Shown here: one piece after another, positions 40,723-49,819 of the stretch
How the letters are laid out: every line of letters begins with the position of its first letter
Numbering within the stretch: the stretch's first letter is position 1
Assembly: GCA_964537285.1 (NCBI GenBank)
Contig: CAZHZT010000001.1
Coordinates: forward strand, 62,001-126,000
From: CAZHZT01 sp964537285
Lineage (GTDB): Bacteria > Bacteroidota > Bacteroidia > Chitinophagales > Saprospiraceae
Length of the DNA stretch: 64,000 bases
Direction of reading: 5' to 3'
Notes under the pieces: generated by a model
What the model was told of the DNA's origin: nothing
Database searches by the model: none
The model's input: the letters and a program-made list of their open reading frames with translations, nothing else
Translations under genes and position numbers: made by a program

Positions 40723-42591
40723 TTACTTATCTAACATCTCCATACTTTTTTGCACAAACTCGGTTAATTTTGAACCAGTAAGCATGTTGTGATTCAATAA
40801 CGCCAGGTTGTACAAGTATTTGGCCATTTCTTTCTTTTTATCTTCTTCTTCAATGCTTAGGAGCTTTGTAGCAATTAACGGATGGTTGGTGTTAACGACT
40901 ACATTATAGCTGTCAGGGAAATTTGCGCCCTGCATACCTTGCATCATTTGCATCTCCTTCATTCTGCGCATAAATTCATTCCGTGTGATAGTTAAGGGTT
41001 GATCCTGAGGAGACAAAGGCTTCAACTCTATATTGGCTCCTGCATCTGTAATTTCGCCTTGGAAGAGCGTTTTTACCGTTTCTTGTTCATTTTCGCTAAG
41101 TACAGATTCCTTTTCTTCATCTTTTTGAACCAGATTGTCTACTGTATCTGAATCTACCCTTACAAAGGTTACGTTACCTAGTTTGTACTCCAGGTGTTGC
41201 ATGAAGTGGTTGTCAATGATATTATCGAACGCAAGGACTTTGTAGCCTCTGGCTTTGGCGCTTTCTATTAAACTGTGATGCCCTTCCGGATCATTGGTGT
41301 ATAATAATACAATTTTATCGTGCTTGTCTGTTTGAAGTTCTTTTACGGCTTCGCGATAATCTTCTACGGTGAAATACTCGTCATCAACGGTTTTTACCAA
41401 AGAAAACTTTAGTCCTTTTTCATAGAATTTTTCGTCGGAGATCATTCCGTATTTCACGAAAACACCCAGGTCAGGCCACTTGGCTTCAAAGTCTTCCCGT
41501 TTGTTTTTGAATAGTTCTTCAAGCTTGTCGGCTACTTTTTTAGTGATATAGCCGGTGATTTTCTTCACGTTGCGATCACTTTGTAAGTAGCTTCGAGATA
41601 CGTTAAGCGGGATATCAGGAGAGTCAATCACTCCGTGTAAAAGAGTGAGGAACTCAGGCACAATTTGGGAAACATCGTCCGTAACGTATACCTGATTAGA
41701 GTAGAGCTGGATTTTATTTTTCTGAACTTCCAGGGAATTTCCGATTTTGGGAAAATACAATACGCCTGTCAAGTTAAACGGATAATCAATGTTTAGATGG
41801 ATCCAAAACATTGGAGGAGCGCTGAATGGATACAGCTCTTGATAAAAGCTGGTGTAGTCCTCGTCTTGCAGGTCAGTTGGCGTCTTTTTCCAAAGTGGCT
41901 TAGGGTTGTTGATGATATTCGGAACTTCTGTTTTAACTTCCTCCTTATCATCCCCTTCACCTTCGTAAGTAGTTTCTGTTTTGGTACCAAATTGAATAGG
42001 TACAGGAAGGAACTTACAATATTTATCCAATAGGCTCTGGATGCGATTTTTTTCCAGGAACTCTTTATCTTCATCATTGATGAAAAGAACTACATCTGTT
42101 CCTCTAAAGTCTTTGTCATAACTGTCTAAGGTGTATTCAGGATTGCCTTCACAAGACCAAACTACGGCCTCTGCACCTTCTTTGTAGGAAAGCGTTCTCA
42201 CTTCTACTCTGTTAGCCACCATGAAAGAAGAGTAGAATCCCAGACCGAAGTTACCGATTATGCTACTTTCGGCTTTATATTTTTCTAAAAACTCCTGCGC
42301 ACTGGAGAAAGCTACTTGGTTGAGGTATTTTTCTACTTCCTCACCGGTCATACCAATACCTTTATCTCGGATGGTAAGCGTTTTTTCTTCTTCATTAAGA
42401 ATAATCTCTATACCTGTATCGCCTATTTCTCCTTGGAATTCCCCTTTTGAGGCGAGGGTTTGAAGTTTAGAGGTGGCATCTACAGCGTTTGAAACCAGTT
42501 CGCGTAAAAATATTTCGTGATCGGAATAAAGAAATTTTTTAATTATAGGAAAAATGTTCTCAGTTTGTACGGATATTGTTCCCTTTTGCAT
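40723..42591 (-). CDS. htpG: Molecular chaperone HtpG (Hsp90)
   Basis: A 622-aa ATP-dependent chaperone. The GHKL ATPase domain shows FLRELVSNAVDATSK near residue 27, IRDKGIGMTGEEV and GNFGLGFYSSFMVA. The middle domain contains PLNVSRSYLQSDRNVKKI, and the C-terminal dimerisation domain ends the protein. The start MQKGTISVQTENIFP at 42591 matches other HtpG proteins; the longer frame to 42651 is discarded. It contains the linker GEGDDKEEVKTEV near residue 215. It is a single-gene unit, convergent with the sigma factor gene. Confidence 0.97.
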   Translation of the reverse strand: MQKGTISVQTENIFPIIKKFLYSDHEIFLRELVSNAVDATSKLQTLASKGEFQGEIGDTGIEIILNEEEKTLTIRDKGIGMTGEEVEKYLNQVAFSSAQEFLEKYKAESSIIGNFGLGFYSSFMVANRVEVRTLSYKEGAEAVVWSCEGNPEYTLDSYDKDFRGTDVVLFINDEDKEFLEKNRIQSLLDKYCKFLPVPIQFGTKTETTYEGEGDDKEEVKTEVPNIINNPKPLWKKTPTDLQDEDYTSFYQELYPFSAPPMFWIHLNIDYPFNLTGVLYFPKIGNSLEVQKNKIQLYSNQVYVTDDVSQIVPEFLTLLHGVIDSPDIPLNVSRSYLQSDRNVKKITGYITKKVADKLEELFKNKREDFEAKWPDLGVFVKYGMISDEKFYEKGLKFSLVKTVDDEYFTVEDYREAVKELQTDKHDKIVLLYTNDPEGHHSLIESAKARGYKVLAFDNIIDNHFMQHLEYKLGNVTFVRVDSDTVDNLVQKDEEKESVLSENEQETVKTLFQGEITDAGANIELKPLSPQDQPLTITRNEFMRRMKEMQMMQGMQGANFPDSYNVVVNTNHPLIATKLLSIEEEDKKKEMAKYLYNLALLNHNMLTGSKLTEFVQKSMEMLDK

Positions 42592-42868
42592 AGTACTTAA
42601 TTTATTAAGTTGATGGTTTTCAATAAAATAAAGGATACCAAATGAAGTCAAACCCTATGCCGGAATAGAAAATGTGCCATTTTGGCTGAAAAATATAAGT
42701 TTTTGTCACACACCTTATGGCTAAAGGCGAAAAAAATGGCATTGTTGTTGCTACATATATGTTAAATGGGTAAATAACATCACACACAGTTCACCAAAAA
42801 CCGAATTTGAGCACCGGAGGTATTAGGTCTACCGGGGGGATATGGCCTGCCTCCATGCTCCTTTTTTA
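42592..42868. other. Upstream region of htpG
   Basis: No gene was seen. It should hold the htpG promoter, but no clear CIRCE-type inverted repeat or perfect TAnnTTTG box was found. On the minus strand, ttatatttttc near 42690-42700 is the nearest match to a -7 box. Confidence 0.4.
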
Positions 42869-42948
42869 ATTTCATAAATACCCAAAGCAAAGCGGGGGCT
42901 GGTTTTTATAAAAACCAGCCCCCGCTTTGCTTTGGGTATTTATGAAAT
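42869..42948. terminator. 80-bp perfect loopless palindrome after the M28 peptidase gene
   Basis: The 40-base arms meet at ggttttta|taaaaacc (42908/42909) and extend to atttcataaatacccaaag and its complement. It ends 49 bases past the M28 stop on the minus strand. Confidence 0.85.
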
Positions 42949-42997
42949 CCAGTTAAGGGAAAAGGGTAAACGGAAAGGTTTTGCTTTTTTCCTGGCC

Positions 42998-44584
42998 TTA
43001 TTCAACATCCACTATGATGCGTTTTTCGCGATTAGCCAATTCCCAGGCAGTGTAAAAGACCAGTTGGCCAATTTGGGACATTTTCTCGAAGTTGATCTTT
43101 TCTACAGTATCCGTTGTGCGGTGATAATCTTCGTGCGTGCCATTAAAGTAAAAAATTGCAGGAATGCCTCTCTCTGCAAAGTTGTAATGATCGGAACGAT
43201 AGTAGTAGCGGTTGGGATCGTCCTCGGCGTTGTAGGTGTAATCAAGAACTAGATTGGTGTATTTTTCGTTCGCTTCTTCGTTAATAGCATGGAGTTCCGT
43301 GCTTAAACGATCAGAACCGATGACATAAATATAGTTCGGGTTATCTTCGTATTTTTCATCCACCCGGCCAACCATATCTACATTGATATTAGCTACGGTA
43401 TTTTCCAATGGAAAAATCGGATTATTAACGTAATATTCAGATCCTAGCAAGCCCTTTTCTTCACCGGTTACCAACATAACTAAAACACTTCTTTTGGGGC
43501 CAATTCCCTGTTTTTTGGCTTCAGCGAATGCTTCTGCTACTTCGATATTGGTGGAAGTACCTGAGCCATTATCATCGGCTCCATTGTAGATGGCATCTGC
43601 ACGGCGGCCGAGGTGATCGTAATGAGCTGTAATAACAATAAGCTCATCTTTTTTCTTAGGATCGGTACCTTCTATGTAAGCCAGTACGTTATTGCCCGTA
43701 AGAGTAGTAACAGATTTTTGCTGAATAATACTAAGCTTCGCTTTAAGCTTAACACTTTCAGGTTGTCCACTAGCCTGTATGTTTTTCCTTGCTTCTACGA
43801 CCTTGTCAAACCTTTTGCCCATTATTTCTTTTGCCATGGTGGTAGAGATGAAAGCATGGTTAGCAAGCTTTTCCTGATCCGCTTCATTTTTTCCCATGGT
43901 GAGCATTGGTCCTACCAGGAAACGGCGGTTTTCAGAAAGCTTTTTTTGGAGCTGATCTTCAATGAAGAAAACAGCTTTAACGCCTTTTTCTTTGGCAACT
44001 TGCAGCTTGCGTTCCCAGTTTTCGGCCCATTCAGAAGGAGTAGAGCTTTTGGTAATATAAGAGTTTCCTTCTTCGTCCTTTGGTTCTCCTTTATAGATAA
44101 GTAATACTTTCCCCTCAACTTTCTGGCCATCGTAATCGCTATATTGCTCATCGTCGATGCCATATCCCAGGAACAGGATCTTTTTAGTTTCAAATAAAGG
44201 AAGGCTGCTGCTTTCAGCCGGGAAAGAGACGAAATCCCACAGATGACGGTAGTTGCTGTCGTTGATTTTTATGCTAATATCCTCCCATGAGGTCCAGGTG
44301 AAAGCTACAGGCTGAAAATAATTACCTAGTTGCTTTACAGCAGGTATTCCGAAAGACTTAAATTGATCAGCTATGTACTGAGCAGCTTTATCATTCCCTG
44401 GTGTACCTGTTTCGCGACCTTCAAGCTCGTCAGAAGCGAGGTAGGAGAGGTGAGCTTTTAGTTCCTGAGAAGTGATGCCTTCGGCTACTTCTTTTAATTT
44501 TATTTCAGCACTTGATGGGGTTTGTGCCAATAGTCCGATTGAAAAGCCAAGGACGAGGATAGCACTAAAAAAAACCTTGTTCAT
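42998..44584 (-). CDS. M28 family zinc aminopeptidase with PA domain
   Basis: A 528-aa exported peptidase. The signal peptide ends IGLLAQ (1-21). Residues about 40-75 (LKAHLSYLASDELEGRETGT) are typical of Bacteroidota M28 enzymes, and an inserted protease-associated domain spans about 110-290. The dinuclear zinc site is visible as AHYDHLG, NGADDNGSG, TGEEKGLLGS, NVDMVGR and THEDYHRTTDT. It probably trims peptides in the periplasm or at the surface. It lies 20 bases downstream of rpiB on the same strand. Confidence 0.93.
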   Translation of the reverse strand: MNKVFFSAILVLGFSIGLLAQTPSSAEIKLKEVAEGITSQELKAHLSYLASDELEGRETGTPGNDKAAQYIADQFKSFGIPAVKQLGNYFQPVAFTWTSWEDISIKINDSNYRHLWDFVSFPAESSSLPLFETKKILFLGYGIDDEQYSDYDGQKVEGKVLLIYKGEPKDEEGNSYITKSSTPSEWAENWERKLQVAKEKGVKAVFFIEDQLQKKLSENRRFLVGPMLTMGKNEADQEKLANHAFISTTMAKEIMGKRFDKVVEARKNIQASGQPESVKLKAKLSIIQQKSVTTLTGNNVLAYIEGTDPKKKDELIVITAHYDHLGRRADAIYNGADDNGSGTSTNIEVAEAFAEAKKQGIGPKRSVLVMLVTGEEKGLLGSEYYVNNPIFPLENTVANINVDMVGRVDEKYEDNPNYIYVIGSDRLSTELHAINEEANEKYTNLVLDYTYNAEDDPNRYYYRSDHYNFAERGIPAIFYFNGTHEDYHRTTDTVEKINFEKMSQIGQLVFYTAWELANREKRIIVDVE

Positions 44585-44604
44585 TCTAAATTGATATTAA
44601 TTGA

Positions 44605-45045
44605 TTAACAATTGCTGATTTTATTGACTCTGCGCTCGTGTCTGCCTCCCTCAAAGTCGGTAGTCAGGAAAGTTTCCACCATTTCGAGGGCATCTTCGAT
44701 ACTTACAAAACGAGCAGGCAATGCAATAACATTAGCATCATTATGTTGGCGGCCTAAAGCAGCGATCTCCTTATTCCAGCAAAGGGCGGCACGTACATTT
44801 TGGTGTTTGTTGGCCGTCATGGCAACACCATTGCCGGATCCACAGATTAGAACACCAAGTTGAACCTGATTATTTTCAATAGCTTCTGCAACCGGATGGA
44901 CGAAGTCTGGATAATCCACAGAATGAGTGGAGTTGGTTCCCATATCCATAACCATCAGACCATGCTCTTCCAGTTTTTTCTTAATTCTTGCTTTGTATTC
45001 GAATCCGGCATGATCACATCCGATTGCAATAGAATGCCATTTCAT
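44605..45045 (-). CDS. rpiB: Ribose-5-phosphate isomerase B
   Basis: A 146-aa isomerase of the LacAB/RpiB family interconverting ribose 5-phosphate and ribulose 5-phosphate. It shows IGCDHAGFEYKARI, SVDYPDFVHPVAEAI, the active-site Cys in LICGSGNGVAMTANK, and RQHNDANVIALPARF. Length and motifs are normal. Family A copy A7 ends 18 bases upstream of the start codon and must form part of its leader or promoter region. Confidence 0.96.
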   Translation of the reverse strand: MKWHSIAIGCDHAGFEYKARIKKKLEEHGLMVMDMGTNSTHSVDYPDFVHPVAEAIENNQVQLGVLICGSGNGVAMTANKHQNVRAALCWNKEIAALGRQHNDANVIALPARFVSIEDALEMVETFLTTDFEGGRHERRVNKISNC

Positions 45046-45063
45046 AATATGTTGTAATTTTAT

Positions 45064-45175
45064 TAGTTCTTTGACATAAATTGTGAGAAATGGAACTTCA
45101 AAATGATAACCCTTTCAGCCACAAGGGCATTCAAGGCGTATCATTTTGAAGTTCCACACAATTTGTCAAAGAACG
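45064..45175 (-). mobile_element. Family A palindromic MITE, copy A7, exact 7-bp duplication
   Basis: A 112-bp copy in reverse orientation, flanked by the exact repeat attttat (45057-45063 and 45176-45182). It lies just upstream of rpiB. Confidence 0.92.
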
Positions 45176-45188
45176 ATTTTATTTAAGT

Positions 45189-45270
45189 GGAGAGATTTTA
45201 TGGTGAGGCTTTTTTTTAAGTTTTTCCTTCGAAAAAAAAAACAAAAAAGGCCTCACCATAAAATCTCTCC
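45189..45270. terminator. Hairpin after the DUF2723 gene
   Basis: The 21-base arms (ggagagattttatggtgagg and its complement) enclose a T-rich/A-rich inner stem with a ttcg turn. It starts five bases past the DUF2723 stop on the minus strand and is probably its terminator. Confidence 0.8.
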
Positions 45271-45275
45271 TGCGG

Positions 45276-48200
45276 TTAGTCTTGAATACTACTTACCTCA
45301 TAAGGAGCAAGCATGTTATTGATTTCTTGCTTGAACTCTTCATCAAAGCCATTGATCAGTGGTTTCATTTGTTGCATCGTAAGGTTGGCATAGCGATACT
45401 CTGTACCGAAGCTCCCTGTTTGAGGATCAAGATGCCTTTGATCTATGGAATAGAGAAACTCCAATTCGTCGGAGGTGACTTTAGCCAAAGTGCGTATATG
45501 TGGTTTTGCCTTTTCCAGTTCATCAAGCTGAACATAATTATTAATCATGCTCATAGTGTTGAAGTTGTAAGTAAAGTTCATATTTGGAAAGGCCTCGAAG
45601 TACTTATCAGTCATTGCAATCGCTCTGGTGGTATCCCCTTGTTTAATAAGTTCATCTACAGTACGAAGGATAGATAATTGCATGCTTTGAATACTTGGGC
45701 CATAGCTTCGATCAATAAACACGTCTTCTTTGTCAAAATTACCCCATTTCCATTTATTCATTACATTCTCATATACCTTATCTACGTTCACGGAGCCATT
45801 TCCAATCATTCCTAATGAACGGCTTGGATTATCTGATTTAATCGGAACAAGTCGCAATGCAAGTCCTTCAAGTTGAGTATAATTTTGCAAGCCAACTAAA
45901 GAGGCCTGACGGCAGGTAACGGCAAAGTAGATCGGACGTTCCCAAAGGTTGGATGCAATGATATCCAATACGGCTAGATCCCCTTTTAATAAGGAATTGC
46001 TTTTGATCTTGAAATCAATTTTATTTACAATTTTGGCCGTATCTTCGATAGAGACGACATTGTTGGCAATCACAGTGTTTTTATCCACCGGGATCGATAG
46101 CTTATTAGAAGGAAGATAAGTTTCTGCCTGTTGTCCTACCGGGTGATCTTCGCCTACAAATCGAATGGCATCTTTCAGGTTTACACGGTTTTCTGTTTCT
46201 TTATTAACGGGAACCTGATTCCTTTTATAGCCCCTGATTTTATCTTTAGGCAGGCTCATTTTAATTGCAGGAGAATTATTTACTTTCCGACGCAATTGAT
46301 CTATGTACCAGTCAACTGCAATAAGGCTAAGGTTAACTACACGAACATCTGTTCTGATTTCCTCAACCTCCTGAGTGTACCAAAGTGGATAAGTATCATT
46401 ATCCCCGTAAGTGAAGATGATGGCATTTTCCTCAACAGAATTAAGGAAGTTGGCCGCATAATCACGTGATCCTTTATGGTCTTTACGGGTGTGATCATCG
46501 AAATTTTCGAAACCCATAATAATCGGGGCGATAATTACGATTGCTGTAGCCACAGCTCCACCTGCAATTCCAAAAAGGTTGGCTCTCTGCCGAAGCAATT
46601 CAAAAATGGAAAGAACGGCCATTCCAATCCAGATGGAATAAGTGAAAAACGATCCGGCTAATACATAATCCCGTTCTCTGGGTTCATGCGGAGGCTGGTT
46701 GGAGTAAATAATAATACCGATACCGGTAATGATAAATAGAGAAAGTAAGCCTAAAAAGTCATCCCTTCGACGGCTGGCATGGAATATGAGGCCAAAAATT
46801 CCAAATAGGAAAGGAAGCATGTAATAAGTGTTCCTGGCTTTATTGTTGGCCATATGCTCAGGTAATTTACTGTGATTATACAATCGGGCATTATCATAAA
46901 AAGGTATGCCCGAGAGCCAGTTACCATCTTTCACATTAGAAGGAGTAAAGCCCTGGTCTCCGTTCTGGCGTCCGGCAAAGTTCCACATGAAGTAACGCCA
47001 GTACATCCAGCCCAATTGATATCGGAACAAAAAGCTTAGATTGTCGGCCATTGTAGGTGTTCGGGAAGCACCTCCCATCCATTCGTTTCGATATAATGAT
47101 GGTCTACCCTGCGTGTAATCCCCCATTCTGGGGAAAAGGATCTTATCGTTATCTGCAAATACGTAGGAGATTTTTCTATCTACAATTTCATAAGTACCCG
47201 TTTCTTCAACATAACCATAGCGATCTTCTTTTTCAAAATCAATAGGTTTCGCATCGAAGTGCGGTCCTCTCAATAACGGACGTTCACCATACTGTTCACG
47301 GTTCAGGTAAGGCAATAAGCGTATAGGGTCGTCCGGATTATTCATATTAATGGGGGTATTGGCATTTGCCCGAATTACTACTACGCCAATAGTAGAAAAG
47401 GAAATGACTAAAAGCGCAACCGCCATAACCACCTTCTGAAGCAAGGCATTCTGATTTTGGTGAGCATACCAAAAGCCTGCAGCCAAAATTCCCAAAACAG
47501 TAATGGCTAATGGGAAAACGCCACTTTGCTTTGGAAGCCCAAAACTATTTACCATAATCATTTCATAAACACTCCACAACTTTGGAATACCAACGATGAC
47601 GAAAGTTTGAATGAAACTAATCAATGCTACTCCTGCAATTGCTGCTAAACCCATACCAATGATCGTTGGGTTTTTATAGCGCTTAAAGTAGTAGAACAAT
47701 GCCAGAGCAGGGAAAGTAAGTATACTTAATAAGTGAACTCCGATAGAAAGCCCGGCAGTGTAAATAGAGAAAAGCAACCAGCGATCTACTTTAGGGTCTG
47801 TATCAGAAAGGTAGTACCATTTAATCGTAGACCAAAGGGTTAGGGCTGTAAAAAAGGTCGACATGGCATAAACCTCGCCTTCTACAGCTGAGAACCAAAT
47901 GGAAGTGGCGAAAGTAGTACAAAGTCCGGCTACTATACCGGCACCAGCTAAAGCAATCGTCTGCCCGTCAGTAGGTGTTTCCTCTCTTCCAACCAAAGCG
48001 AGTTTGCCCAGCATAAAAGTAACCCAGCAAACAAATGTAGCGGCGAAGGCCGTACAAATGCCCGACATCATGTTCACTGCGAAGGCAATGTTCTCCGGGT
48101 TGCTTGAAAAAAGCTCAGCTACCCAGGTAAACATTCTGCCGACGAGGAGGAACAATGGTGCTCCGGGAGGGTGCACAACCTGAAGTTTGTAAGCTCCGGC

Positions 48201-48317
48201 AATAAATTCCCCACAATCCCAAAGACTTCCTGTGCGTTCAACTGAAAAGTAGTAGACAATAGTCGCAATGGCAAAAACGATCCATCCGGCTATGTTTCCA
48301 ATATTTCTATAGTTCAT
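45276..48317 (-). CDS. DUF2723 membrane protein (TMEM260-like O-mannosyltransferase family)
   Basis: A 1013-aa membrane protein. The N-terminal half has about ten to twelve membrane helices, including the early luminal/periplasmic loop GSLWDCGEFIAGAYKLQVVHPPGAP, in which an acidic residue near a helix end recalls GT-C enzymes. The C-terminal part (about 600-1013) is soluble, with helical repeats. The family includes human TMEM260, reported as a protein O-mannosyltransferase. In Bacteroidota this suggests protein glycosylation in the envelope, but acceptor and sugar are unknown. The ATG at 48317 (MNYRNIGNIAGW) is preferred to the extension to 48362. Confidence 0.9.
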   Translation of the reverse strand: MNYRNIGNIAGWIVFAIATIVYYFSVERTGSLWDCGEFIAGAYKLQVVHPPGAPLFLLVGRMFTWVAELFSSNPENIAFAVNMMSGICTAFAATFVCWVTFMLGKLALVGREETPTDGQTIALAGAGIVAGLCTTFATSIWFSAVEGEVYAMSTFFTALTLWSTIKWYYLSDTDPKVDRWLLFSIYTAGLSIGVHLLSILTFPALALFYYFKRYKNPTIIGMGLAAIAGVALISFIQTFVIVGIPKLWSVYEMIMVNSFGLPKQSGVFPLAITVLGILAAGFWYAHQNQNALLQKVVMAVALLVISFSTIGVVVIRANANTPINMNNPDDPIRLLPYLNREQYGERPLLRGPHFDAKPIDFEKEDRYGYVEETGTYEIVDRKISYVFADNDKILFPRMGDYTQGRPSLYRNEWMGGASRTPTMADNLSFLFRYQLGWMYWRYFMWNFAGRQNGDQGFTPSNVKDGNWLSGIPFYDNARLYNHSKLPEHMANNKARNTYYMLPFLFGIFGLIFHASRRRDDFLGLLSLFIITGIGIIIYSNQPPHEPRERDYVLAGSFFTYSIWIGMAVLSIFELLRQRANLFGIAGGAVATAIVIIAPIIMGFENFDDHTRKDHKGSRDYAANFLNSVEENAIIFTYGDNDTYPLWYTQEVEEIRTDVRVVNLSLIAVDWYIDQLRRKVNNSPAIKMSLPKDKIRGYKRNQVPVNKETENRVNLKDAIRFVGEDHPVGQQAETYLPSNKLSIPVDKNTVIANNVVSIEDTAKIVNKIDFKIKSNSLLKGDLAVLDIIASNLWERPIYFAVTCRQASLVGLQNYTQLEGLALRLVPIKSDNPSRSLGMIGNGSVNVDKVYENVMNKWKWGNFDKEDVFIDRSYGPSIQSMQLSILRTVDELIKQGDTTRAIAMTDKYFEAFPNMNFTYNFNTMSMINNYVQLDELEKAKPHIRTLAKVTSDELEFLYSIDQRHLDPQTGSFGTEYRYANLTMQQMKPLINGFDEEFKQEINNMLAPYEVSSIQD

Positions 48318-48359
48318 TTTATTGGTAGTTAAAATTATATTTTTCTTTGAAACGAACTG

Positions 48360-48367
48360 CAAAACTA
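48360..48367 (-). promoter_or_regulatory. -7 element for the DUF2723 gene
   Basis: On the minus strand the sequence reads TAGTTTTG, fitting TAnnTTTG, 42 bases upstream of the chosen start. The -33 region is not clear. Confidence 0.4.
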
Positions 48368-48407
48368 AGAAATTATTGTTAGCTTTTTAGAGAGAGTTGT
48401 GATACAG

Positions 48408-48540
48408 GTGCATTTCATTTTGTCGCTGCCGGCAAGAGAAGAGATTATTCTTAGAGAGAGGCAAGCGGCAGCGTGCCTATCTCTAAAGAAAACACCTTCT
48501 CAGAAACATGGACAAAATGAAATGCCCCCTTGTGATGCTT
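48408..48540. repeat. Family H palindrome, copy H2
   Basis: The outer arms gcatttcattttgtc and gacaaaatgaaatgc enclose an inner tagagagaggca/tgcctatctcta stem with the gcggcagcg loop. The right flank of the hairpin at 4301-4356 carries the same words in inverse order. Confidence 0.6.
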
Positions 48541-48548
48541 AAATTCTT

Positions 48549-48621
48549 TATTTTCTTTTGAGGTAGGCCGTTCGGCCTACCTCAAAAAGGAATTTCGCGC
48601 CGTAGGCGCGTTTATTTTTCA
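48549..48621 (+). repeat. Family E partial element, copy E4
   Basis: A shortened stem gaggtaggccg/cggcctacctc is followed by aaaggaatttcgcgccgtag and gcgcgtttatttttca, matching the right side of family E copy E1. Both tips are missing. Confidence 0.65.
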
Positions 48622-48647
48622 CTTTACTTATGAAAAAATCATAATGT

Positions 48648-48818
48648 ATGTTTAAGGCTTTATTTGTCGTATTCCTGGTTTATTTATTGTACCGTTGGGT
48701 AGTGCTGCCCAAATTGCCTTCTTCGGATGACCGCCCTGAATTGAACCGATTTGAAAAACCGAAGCAGGAGTCTGGTGGCAGCGAAGAGGAATATATTGAT
48801 TATGAAGAAGTGGATTAA
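48648..48818 (+). CDS. DUF4834-like small membrane protein
   Basis: A 56-aa protein starting at ATG 48648 (MFKALFVVFLVYLLYRWVVLP). One N-terminal transmembrane helix (about 3-20) is followed by a hydrophilic tail ending GGSEEEYIDYEEVD. A short membrane helix with an acidic YxDYEEV end is the pattern of DUF4834 proteins of Bacteroidota, whose role is unknown. It stands alone between repeat elements, and family A copy A8 begins 50 bases after its stop. Confidence 0.6.
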   Translation: MFKALFVVFLVYLLYRWVVLPKLPSSDDRPELNRFEKPKQESGGSEEEYIDYEEVD

Positions 48819-48868
48819 TACAAATATTTGTATTCATTAATTTTTGAACTAATCTTTTTAAGAATTTT

Positions 48869-48981
48869 CGTTCTTTGACAAATTGTGTGGAACTTCAAAA
48901 TGATAAGCCTTGAATGCTCTTGTGGCTGAAAGGATTATCATTTTGAAGTTCCATTTTTTCACAATTTATGTCAAAGAACTA
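48869..48981 (+). mobile_element. Family A palindromic MITE, copy A8, exact 7-bp duplication
   Basis: A 113-bp copy flanked by gaatttt on both sides (48862-48868 and 48982-48988). Confidence 0.92.
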
Positions 48982-49002
48982 GAATTTTTTTGGACTTTGT
49001 TC

Positions 49003-49215
49003 GGCGAAGGCTGTAGCCTCAATGTCGTCAATTGAAGTTTTTTCTTAGCCTGGCGCTTTAGCGCCAGGTGTAGTGTTAAGGTTTATCGGGGCTTTAGCCT
49101 ATTGATACCAAAGGGCTAAAGCCCAGCCTGATCGTTATTTTTCCCGGCACTGAAGTGCCGGGCTATAAAGATATAAAAAGCTTAAGTTGACGGCATAGAG
49201 GCTTTAGCCTTCGCC
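49003..49215. repeat. Family D multi-hairpin element, copy D2
   Basis: The inverse of D1: outer arms ggcgaaggctgtagcctc and gaggctttagccttcgcc, with the inner stems cctggcgctttagcgccagg, ggggctttagcc/gggctaaagccc and cccggcactgaagtgccggg. It ends ten bases from the phosphoglycosyltransferase stop codon, so it may form that transcript's 3' structure. Confidence 0.8.
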
Positions 49216-49225
49216 AAACGGTTTT

Positions 49226-49819
49226 TTATCGATTCCTTACAATCTTTGCAATTGTATTAAAAATAAGCTTCAAATCTGTTTGAATGCCTTCAAAATCAGC
49301 AATATACTTTAGGTTAAGTTCGAGCTTTCTGGGCATCAACTCTTCGATGTAAGTACGCTCGGGATTATCACTTCTACCCAATATTTCCGCTTCATTAATG
49401 TATTCCAGAGATGCATAATCCGTAAGCCCGGGGCGCATTTGAAGGACTTTTCGTTGCTCCTCTGTGTAAAGAGCCACATATTTAGGGACCTCCGGCCGGG
49501 GGCCGACAACACTCATTTCTCCTTTGATGATGTTCAATAATTGAGGTATCTCGTCCAGTTTATATTTTCTTAAAAATTCCCCTACCTTGGTAATCCGCTT
49601 GTCTTTACCGACCGTTAGCTGCCCTTTTTTTTCACTTTCCGGGCGCATGGTGCGGAATTTATACAGCCAAAACAGTTCCCCATGTCTGCCTACGCGCTGC
49701 TGTCGAAAAAAAATACCTCCTTTAGAGTCCAGGAGTATTGCCAGGGAAATTATGAGCCAAAAGGGAGAAAATAGGACAAGCACTGAGCTACTGGCTAGTA
49801 TATCAAAAGCCCTTTTCAT
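49226..49819 (-). CDS. Monotopic phosphoglycosyltransferase (PglC-like)
   Basis: A 197-aa enzyme that moves a sugar-phosphate from a UDP-sugar to undecaprenyl phosphate. It has the re-entrant N-terminal helix (FDILASSSVLVLFSPFWLII). The catalytic region shows QQRVGRHGELFWLYKFRTM, the conserved DEIPQLLNIIKGEMSVVGPRPE, and MRPGLTDYASLEY. All motifs absent from the C-terminus of the fusion protein at 21522-23480 are present here. Its start overlaps the DegT aminotransferase stop (ATGA), so the pair is translationally coupled. Confidence 0.93.
   Translation of the reverse strand: MKRAFDILASSSVLVLFSPFWLIISLAILLDSKGGIFFRQQRVGRHGELFWLYKFRTMRPESEKKGQLTVGKDKRITKVGEFLRKYKLDEIPQLLNIIKGEMSVVGPRPEVPKYVALYTEEQRKVLQMRPGLTDYASLEYINEAEILGRSDNPERTYIEELMPRKLELNLKYIADFEGIQTDLKLIFNTIAKIVRNR

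Noticed and set aside
42592..42868. CIRCE heat-shock operator at htpG
   Set aside because: No copy of the conserved 9-9-9 inverted repeat was found.
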